A stretch of DNA of 64,000 nucleotides, from assembly GCF_033958435.1 (NCBI RefSeq), contig NC_134152.1, positions 26,572,001 through 26,636,000 on the forward strand, given 5' to 3'. Positions within the stretch are counted from its first letter, which is position 1; each line of letters opens with the position of its first letter. Positions 57,870 through 64,000 of the stretch are shown in pieces. The translations under genes and the position numbers were made by a program. The stretch is from Carettochelys insculpta. Lineage: Eukaryota > Chordata > Testudines > Carettochelyidae. A model generated the notes under the pieces. It was given only the letters and a program-made list of their open reading frames with translations. It was not told where the DNA came from and did no database searches.

Positions 57870-58200
57870 CAGGAAAGAATTTAGGGGGCTTGTAATCACT
57901 GGGGGGGGTCCCCCAGCACCTAAGATATGCTGGAGGGGAGACTAGTTCAACTGGCCCCCAACTAAAATATTTTGGGGCCTTTCTGCCGCCAGGGGAGAAG
58001 TCCCCCCGGCCAAAAAGAATTTCAGGGGACTGCAGCCACTAGGGGGAGTCTCCTGGGTGGCTAAGATACTGGGGGGGACTAATTCAACTAGCCCCCCGAC
58101 TGAATCCGCCCCCAGACCACTAGCAAGAGACCAGTGGGGCTTGGTGCCACTGGAGCAAAATCTCCCGTGGTGACTAACAGTCAGGAAGACTATTTCAACA
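57870..58200. repeat. Tandem repeat, about 2.5 units of 120-140 bp
   Basis: The phrase order CACTGGGGGGGGTCCCCCAG, GCTGGAGGGGAGACTAGTTC, AACTGGCCCCCAACT recurs as CACTAGGGGGAGTCTCCTGG, ACTGGGGGGGACTAATTCAA, CTAGCCCCCCGACT and, weaker, as CACTGGAGCAAAATCTCCCG with AAGACTATTTCAACATT. Unit lengths differ slightly because of indels. Confidence 0.75.
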
Positions 58201-58637
58201 TTTGAACCAGCGCTGCACCTGCAGACCACAACCTCCCTCCGTCAAAAGTATTTTTGGGGGCTTGCTGTCCATTGCATACACCTGCTGGTTTGATATTTCT
58301 GTTATAAAATTTGTTCCAACATTTCCTATCTGTCTTCATGCTTTGACCCCCAACCCCCACCTCCACCAAAACACAGGGTGGGGGACAAGCTGAGATTCCT
58401 GTTTCCATTATAAGATCAGTGTATGAGATTTCACTGCCAAACCCTGTGTTGGCAATGCCTGTATAGTGAAGAGTGAAGACAAAGATCTTTTTTCCTAGAC
58501 TTTTCTAACCTCTTTCTTCTAACTTTGAGAATACAGTCTGCCCCTGTGCTATCTTCAGGGATCGGATGCAATCATGGGAGGGGAGCCAGTCAGCGGATGA
58601 CCTGTTGAGAACACAGCCTGTGCACAGAAGCCTTATA

Positions 58638-58742
58638 ACAGCAACGAAGGGTCCTGTGGCACCTTATAGACTAACAGAAGGTGCCACAGGACGCTTCTTT
58701 GCTGTTACAGATCCAGACTAACACGGCTACCCCTCCGATACT
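58638..58742 (+). mobile_element. Short retroposon family A, foldback, 12-bp target duplication
   Basis: A 105-bp foldback: ACAGCAACGAAGGGTCCTGT then GGCACCTT is mirrored by AAGGTGCCACAGGACGCTTC then TTTGCTGT, followed by the single tail CAGACTAACACGGCTACCCC then TCCGATACT. AGAAGCCTTATA at 58626-58637 and 58743-58754 is a perfect 12-bp duplication. It interrupts the long element above, so it is younger. Confidence 0.85.
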
Positions 58743-59276
58743 AGAAGCCTTATAGTGCACCAGAAAGCCAAAGACCCTCCACTCAGCATCTCTTTTTTCA
58801 AAAGCTTTCCCATCATCTCTTTCTTCATGCTCTTCAGGGTCCATGTATTATTTTCAGGGACAGGATGCAATCACGGGAGCAAGGACAGTCAGTAGATGGC
58901 CAGTTGAGAACTCAATTACAGACCAAAGAGATTTCTATAAGCTTTTTTTGCCATCTCTGTGGATTCCCTACTTTTTCTTCCTTCTGACAGGAAAGAAGGA
59001 TGTGTGCTTAGCACAGGAGGGGAATGAGGAAAATGCAAGGTAGAAAATGATGTCAAAGACCACTGAGCATACCCAGAATGCTATGGGGATGAGGGAACTG
59101 TGGAATAGGCTCCCACAATGCAGTCGACATTTGCCAATTGAGTGTGGCAGCAATAACTTGACTTTGTGAAGAGTTAAGTGGGGAGGTGAGGATCGTTGAA
59201 ATCGAAGGTATAAATTCCAGAGTTACAAAATCTATATTAATAAATTTGATTTTAATCTCAGTGCAGATGTGGCCTC

Positions 59277-59455
59277 AGGCTCCTTATCCTTATACTTTGG
59301 ATTGTCCAAAGAGGAAGTATGGCTTTATACTAACTTGTGTCAACCAAAGCTTGTAGTGCAGATGTGTACAAAGAAGCTAGACTATTGAGGCAATGAAGGG
59401 AAGCTTGGCATAGGGAGCAGGGTGTGTGACACTGCAGCCCATATTCATCCTAGTA
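59277..59455. other. Spacer
   Basis: No feature recognised. Confidence 0.5.
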
Positions 59456-59782
59456 CAGGTTGAACCTCTCTAACCTGGAACTCTCTCATTCAGCAACATT
59501 GGTAATCTGCCATAATTTTTGCCACCCAGATGTCGCTTGTCATGGTGTGACCAATTTTTCCCTGCAATCCCATAAAGTTTGTTTACAGCCACCAGTCCCG
59601 GCTCTCAGGGTTCTTTGCTGTTGTTTAGCTGTAATGTACCTCTAAATGTCTTTTAAGAACCCAGTAAGCAGCAGAAGTGTTGGCAATGCTGCTAGACAAT
59701 ATTGACCTCCCGTAGTCCAGCAAATTTTCTTGTCCAGTACCAAACAGGTGCTGAGGATGCTGGTCTAGAGAAGTTCAACCTG
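59456..59782. mobile_element. Tigger-like GTTGAACC element, copy 4
   Basis: 327 bp between TA (59454-59455) and TA (59783-59784). The left end is CAGGTTGAACCTCTCTAACC and the right end is GTCTAGAGAAGTTCAACCTG. Its length is within one base of copy 2, so the family seems to be a uniform MITE of about 327 bp. Confidence 0.85.
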
Positions 59783-59784
59783 TA

Positions 59785-60105
59785 ATACTGTAATATGATT
59801 ATTGCATAATTATTTATTTCTGTACAAGTAAAGGCACATAAGGTGTCATGGGGAAAATTATAGTTTACTGTGATTATCCTTGTTTGTATGCATATATCAT
59901 CCAAAAGGTTTATCCAAAGCTGTAAATACCAATAGTATCTGTATTTAAAATGTATCACCTGGGTAACACACATAGATCATTTGATTTCAGTCTAGATAGC
60001 TGGTTGGGAAAGGCCTATTCAGGACAATAAACCACTAGGAAAAACAACAGATGGTAGGAGACACTTCTCTCACCTGTAAGTAATTACTGCTATAACCCTG
60101 CAAGG
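59785..60105. other. Spacer, AT-rich
   Basis: No feature recognised. Confidence 0.5.
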
Positions 60106-60960
60106 ACATAAGAATGGCCATTACTGGGTCAGACCAAAGGTCCATCTAGGCCAGTATGCCGTCTGCCAACAGTGGCCAGTGCCAGGTGCCCCAGAGGGGA
60201 TGGACCAAAGAGATGATCAAGCGACTTGTCTCCTTTCATCCATCTCTAGCCTCTGACAAACAGAGGCCAGGGACACCACTCCTACCCCCTGGCTAATAGC
60301 CTTTTATGGACTTAACCTCCATGAATTTACCTAGCTCTTCTTTGAGCTCACTTATAGTCCTAGCCTTCACAGCGTCCTCTGGCAAGGAGTTCCACAGGTT
60401 GACTGTGCGCTGTGTGAAAAAGAACTTTTTCTTATTAGTTTTAAACCTGCTAGTCATTAATTTCATTTGGTGTCCTCTTGTTCTTGTATTATGGGAACAA
60501 GTAAATAACCTTTCTTTATTCACCCTCTCCACGCCTCTCGTGATTTTATATACCTCTATCATATCCCCCCCCCGCCCCCGCACCCAAGTCTCCTCTCTTC
60601 TAAACTGAGAAGTCCCAGCCCCTTTAACCTCTCCTCATATGGGACCTGTTCCAAACCCCTAATCATTTTAGTTGCCATTTTCTGAACGTTTTCAAATGCC
60701 AAAATACCTTTTTTGAGGAGAGGAGACCACATCTGTACACAGTATTCAAGATGTGGGCGTACCATAATTTTATAAAGGGACAGTAAAATATTCTTGCTCT
60801 TATTTTCTATCCCTTTTTTTAATAATTCCTAACATCCTATTTGCTTTTTTGACTGCCGCTGCACACTGCGTGGATGTTTTCAGAGAACTATCCAAGATAA
60901 CCCCAAGATCTCTTTCCTGATTAGTCGTAGCTAAATTAGCCCCCCATCAGATTAAATGTA
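60106..60960 (-). mobile_element. CR1 LINE 3' end, minus strand
   Basis: Long minus-strand CR1: ACATAAGAATGGCCATTACT, GGTCAGACCAAAGGTCCATC, TCCACAGGTTGACTGTGCGC, CTGCACACTGCGTGGATGTT. The minus frames at 60293-60583 and 60559-60765 read [10 protein letters not shown] and [19 protein letters not shown] then [20 protein letters not shown], the CR1 ORF2 C-terminus. A C-rich slip (CCCCCCCCGCCCCCG) near 60565-60580 separates the two frames. Confidence 0.9.
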
Positions 60961-62505
60961 TACTTGGGGTTATTTTTACCAGTGACCAGGCCATGCGATT
61001 TTGGACTCCATCTTGGGATATCCGTATTTTTCCACAAACCAAACAAGTTTTAAAACAAATGGTTCCAACTATACGGTAAAGCTACATAAGGCAGGGAGTG
61101 ACATCAGTGATTCTTCACTTCCCACAGAAGAACTCTAAAATTGCTGAGGAACAAAAACTGAGCTATGGGAAGTGCTGAACCCAAGTTAAAGGGATTTCTA
61201 GCCTATGTATGAAAAACCTGGGGATTCCAAATTGTAAATCTCAAGATTCTTTCGTCTTGAGAATCTGCAGCCTGCTTGTATCATCAGACAGGGAAAGAAT
61301 TTGCTAATTCAATTTTTATCTTTCTAGAATAATTCTAGATTGCAATTTTTACTACATAATTTGTTTTTACGTTTGCTATCACTTACAGTCACTCATGTCT
61401 GTTGCTGTTATTTTATTTTGTTTTAATATAAAGCCTGTGAGTTTGAAGTTGTGTTTGGGAATTTTAGCTCAAGGGAGCTGTTGCCTATTCCTTTCAACAT
61501 TGAGGGTGAGGCAAGCTGGATATTAATCTATATTGGTTGGGATTTGGACCAGGGCAGGAAAGCTGGGGCTTATTTTAGCTGGAGCTACTTCATAATTGTT
61601 TCAAATGTTGTTGGTTTTCCGGTCAGAGAGCCTGCAAAGTAACTGCAGCTGGGTGTGTCCCTATCTGTATGAATGATGGTGCAAGTATAAAACCAGGAGT
61701 GTGCTTCCATCTTGTCACAGCAGCTCAGTGTGAGATGAAGCCAAGACCAGTGGATGGGTGGGCTCAGCAGTTCCAGGTGGTGCACAGGGTAAACCCATCA
61801 CATCATGGTCACTTGTTTAAGGAAGCATTCTACACAATGACTTTGGGAGGCTGAGGCATATATGGGATGTTCTTTCTATGGTTGAGAGTTTTTTTTCTCT
61901 CTGCCTTCTGTGACATTTTCATATGGACCCGTCAGCTTTTTGATGGCATTGAGCATTTATAGTTAGTTTTGGCTCTGTAAATGTTTCCATTACTGTTTTT
62001 TGAACTCCTTTCAGACTCCAAGCTAAGTATCCTCTCAAGTAACTATGTCCAGTTCCCTTATATGGAATCTCAATATAGCTTTTTAGTAGACTACTTTTAT
62101 GATAGTATCATTGCTCATGAAACAGGAAGGTAGCTTTAGATTTCCCTGTAAGTAATATGGGCCTGTATCAGATTACTAAACCAGTGATAATGCTGATACC
62201 TGTTTGAATTGTTCACATCTGATCTTTGTACTGATGTTAGCTCCATCTTTTGACTATAGCCAAAGAAATCATGATTGCATCATGGTTCCCCTTCGGAAAA
62301 CACATGGTAAGCAATACCCTGCAATCCAGTTATCATCTTGGGTTTTTAAAATTACATTGCAGAACACCAAACAGCAAAATAAAAATAAACTAGAATGTCA
62401 TTTTAAATTGCTCAGACTTTCGCACATGAAAGTCTACATTTTTGTTAATCATTTTCTCGCATTTCTGTACAATCCAGTATTTTCATTTAAATTATTGTTC
62501 AGAAA
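60961..62505. other. Intergenic, nothing recognised
   Basis: No gene, RNA gene or transposon is supported. Small frames near 61451-61854 lack motifs. Confidence 0.5.
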
Positions 62506-62804
62506 ACAAAGGCTATGTCTATATCAGGGAAATAAGTTGATTTCAGATACACAATTCTAGCCAGGGCACTTGCGTAGCTAGAATCAACGTATCGGAATCG
62601 AATTATTTCCCTGGTGAAAACTTAGCCTCTATAGGCTGGCGTTGACCTCCCCTTATAAGTCCACGCAACAGCATGGAGTACAGGGGTCAACCACTGACTC
62701 CAAAGAGATTGGTTTTGCTATGTCTTCAGCAGATGCACAAAATTGAACTCTGGAAGATTGACTGCCAGCGTGTCAATCTTCTGGTATATATAGACAGGCC
62801 CAAA
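62506..62804. mobile_element. GTCTACAC-TIR element, copy 6
   Basis: Begins AAAGGCTATGTCTATATCAG and ends TGGTATATATAGACAGGCCC. Interior words GCATGGAGTACAGGGGTCAA and TAGAATCAACGTATCGGAAT relate it to the element at 38317. About 300 bp, non-coding. Confidence 0.65.
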
Positions 62805-63205
62805 GTGGTTTAAAGTTTTTCTCACTTAGTAATTTACTTCTGTCCAAAAGGATCAAATTGTATAGTGGAAAACTTCTCTTCATCTGCAGAGTTTGAGGGA
62901 ATGTTTATGCAATTTGAAGTCTGTTTGCTGATACTTAAAATTCTCTTTCAATGAAAGCCAAAAAACTTAAAGATCTACAAAAATAGGTTGAATTGGGCAC
63001 AATCTTTTCCCTGTACAGATCTAGCGCCTGCTCAGGTACCTGAGGAAAAAACAGGTGTTCCTTGAAAGTACTCAGTGTTCTAGCATGATATAAATATGAT
63101 TAGGATCAAATAATCTACAAGCCCTTCAGAATACTCAGATTAGCTGTCTGAGTGACAACTATTTGTCAAGCTTTTCAGAAGCTTCAGGAAATACCTCTTT
63201 AAAGA
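62805..63205. other. Spacer, AT-rich
   Basis: Nothing assigned. It may hold further decayed sequence of the transposase to its right, but no frame is readable. Confidence 0.4.
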
Positions 63206-63211
63206 GATCTA

Positions 63212-63895
63212 GACAGGCAAGTCTTTCAACAGGATATAAACGTTTTCTGCCTCCCTAAATCTGAAGAACTCTGAGGTGCTTTCTAAAGGGAGCTCTAGAT
63301 GTGAACTGAAGTACACCTGCAGATCTTCCAGAAGGTCAAATGTTTTAACACTGCAAGATTTACTGTTCTCAACTGCCAGATTTAAGAGGAGGATTTGATC
63401 TCATTTCTAGGCTAGAAAAGTAATCTGTATGTTCAACAGTGTACACTTAGGCTAGGCATTTAGCATTTCTAAATAGTTTGCACAGAAATGGGGAAGTTGC
63501 TGTAGCACTCTTCATTAAAAAAAACTCTGTAGAACTGAAAGTTCTTAAAGAGATATTGGACAACATGGAACTAATTGCAACAGCATATTCCACATAGGTT
63601 AGGAGTCATGGATGCTTTGGCATCTGGAGACTTCTCTTGTAGTTCATGAAACAGATGTATCTTGCTTTCCGACCACCAGTTACCAAACGTGTTTTTGAAG
63701 TACCCAACAAATGTGCAAAACAACTGAAAAGATGCTTTAAATGATTCATCAGTTAAGTTTATATATGCCAAATAGGTGATATGCACAAAAGTTGGAAACA
63801 CTGTAGGAAAAAAAAACAGAATCAAATGCCTTTTTCATGTAGCTAGCACCGTCAATATCAACTATTGCAACATTTTCACAATTAATCTGATATAA
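63212..63895 (-). pseudogene. Decayed hAT-type transposase, minus strand
   Basis: Several minus-strand frame fragments look like parts of one protein. Near 63810-63880 one reads VAIVDIDGASYMKKAF. In the next frame, to about 63571, are FPTFVHITYLAYINLTDESF, SFQLFCTFVGYFKNTF and NWWSESKIHLFHELQEKSPD. A 63-codon open stretch at 63212-63400 contains VKTFDLLEDLQVYFSSHLEL. The order D-G/N-A-S-x-M-K-K-A then V-H-x-T-x-L-A-H/Y-x-N-L is that of hAT/DUF659 transposases around the second catalytic Asp. Frameshifts and stops show it is dead. The assignment is from motif memory. A Tigger-like element cuts it off at about 63896. Confidence 0.5.
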
Positions 63896-63897
63896 TA

Positions 63898-64000
63898 GAC
63901 ACCCTGAATTACATGGGTGTTGCATTCCAGGCAACCCCATCTTAACACAAATTTTGCGCAAGTTTGAGGAGACTGGAATCAGGTGGCAACCTACCTCCCA
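63898..64000. mobile_element. Tigger-like element start, runs off the window
   Basis: GACACCCTGAATTACATGGG then TGTTGCATTCC, after TA at 63896-63897, matches the left end of the CAGTAAACCCT family (copies at 26297 and 54728) with an altered first few bases. GCGCAAGTTTGAGGAGACTG then follows as in the 26297 copy (CATAAGTTGAGGGGAG). The element continues beyond the window. Confidence 0.55.

Larger units (their letters stand above)
57124..59276. mobile_element. Long GTCTACAC-type element, about 2.15 kb
   Basis: CAGGCTGCAGCTACACTAAA then GATAAATTTGAATT at the left is mirrored by AATTTGATTTTAATCTCAGT then GCAGATGTGGCCT at the right. If these are true ends, this is by far the longest member and could derive from an autonomous element. 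The interior has no intact transposase; a minus frame at 57535-57759 (MAEWGKDPNCVVPVGEGVES) is unassigned. The middle holds tandem repeats (57870-58200), a second direct duplication (GGATGCAATCATGGGAGGGG near 58565 and GGATGCAATCACGGGAGCAA near 58862) and a later retroposon insertion. Confidence 0.45.

Noticed and set aside
1..64000. CRISPR arrays, operons, ribosome binding sites, replication origins
   Set aside because: The sequence is vertebrate nuclear DNA. No regularly spaced identical repeats or prokaryotic gene organisation are present.

Overview
The window looks like nuclear DNA of a turtle, most likely a cryptodire. No sequence search was possible, so this rests on recognition. CR1 LINEs dominate the repeats. 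There is also a tRNA-derived SINE pair of the turtle type, several families of short elements that I recognise from turtle genomes (GTCTACAC-ended TIR elements, GTTGAACC Tigger-like elements, and short retroposons ending in CTCTCTGTTAC or CTCTGAGA), and old hAT and MIR-like relics. Coding density is very low.

One intact gene is clear: GPR146, an orphan class A GPCR of 333 codons in a single coding exon at 27443-28444 (+). A splice acceptor lies 44 nt before its ATG. Its 3' side carries AATAAA signals and a CR1 tail fragment. A second, much less certain gene signal is a 22-codon candidate first exon at 9304-9369 (+). It has a perfect GTGAGT donor and lies downstream of a CCAAT box and a GC box.

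Layout. 0-7.5 kb: repeats (CR1, Tigger-like, short retroposons, a TIR element). 7.5-11.3 kb: largely repeat-free and AT-rich, with a possible conserved element and the candidate promoter and exon. 11.3-26.8 kb: mosaic of repeats, including a CR1 split by a 1.7 kb insertion at 17.83-19.55 kb. 26.8-33.7 kb: GPR146 and quiet flanks. 33.7-41.9 kb: Tigger-like, hAT and foldback elements. 41.9-48.5 kb: CR1 cluster with one CR1 nested inside another, plus the SINE pair. 49.1-55.8 kb: a hAT-like element with an internal palindrome, then a chain of mutually interrupted elements. 57.1-59.3 kb: a long TIR element with tandem repeats and a later retroposon insertion. 59.4-64 kb: Tigger-like, CR1 and TIR copies, and a decayed hAT transposase at the right edge.

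The elements do not work together as a pathway. What the window records well is insertion history: several target-site duplications and nested insertions can be read directly. The most useful unexpected pattern is that the short retroposon copies share a fixed 3' end, have variable 5' ends and 8-12 bp target duplications, and several are foldbacks. That fits LINE-type reverse transcription with 5' inversion better than a cut-and-paste MITE.
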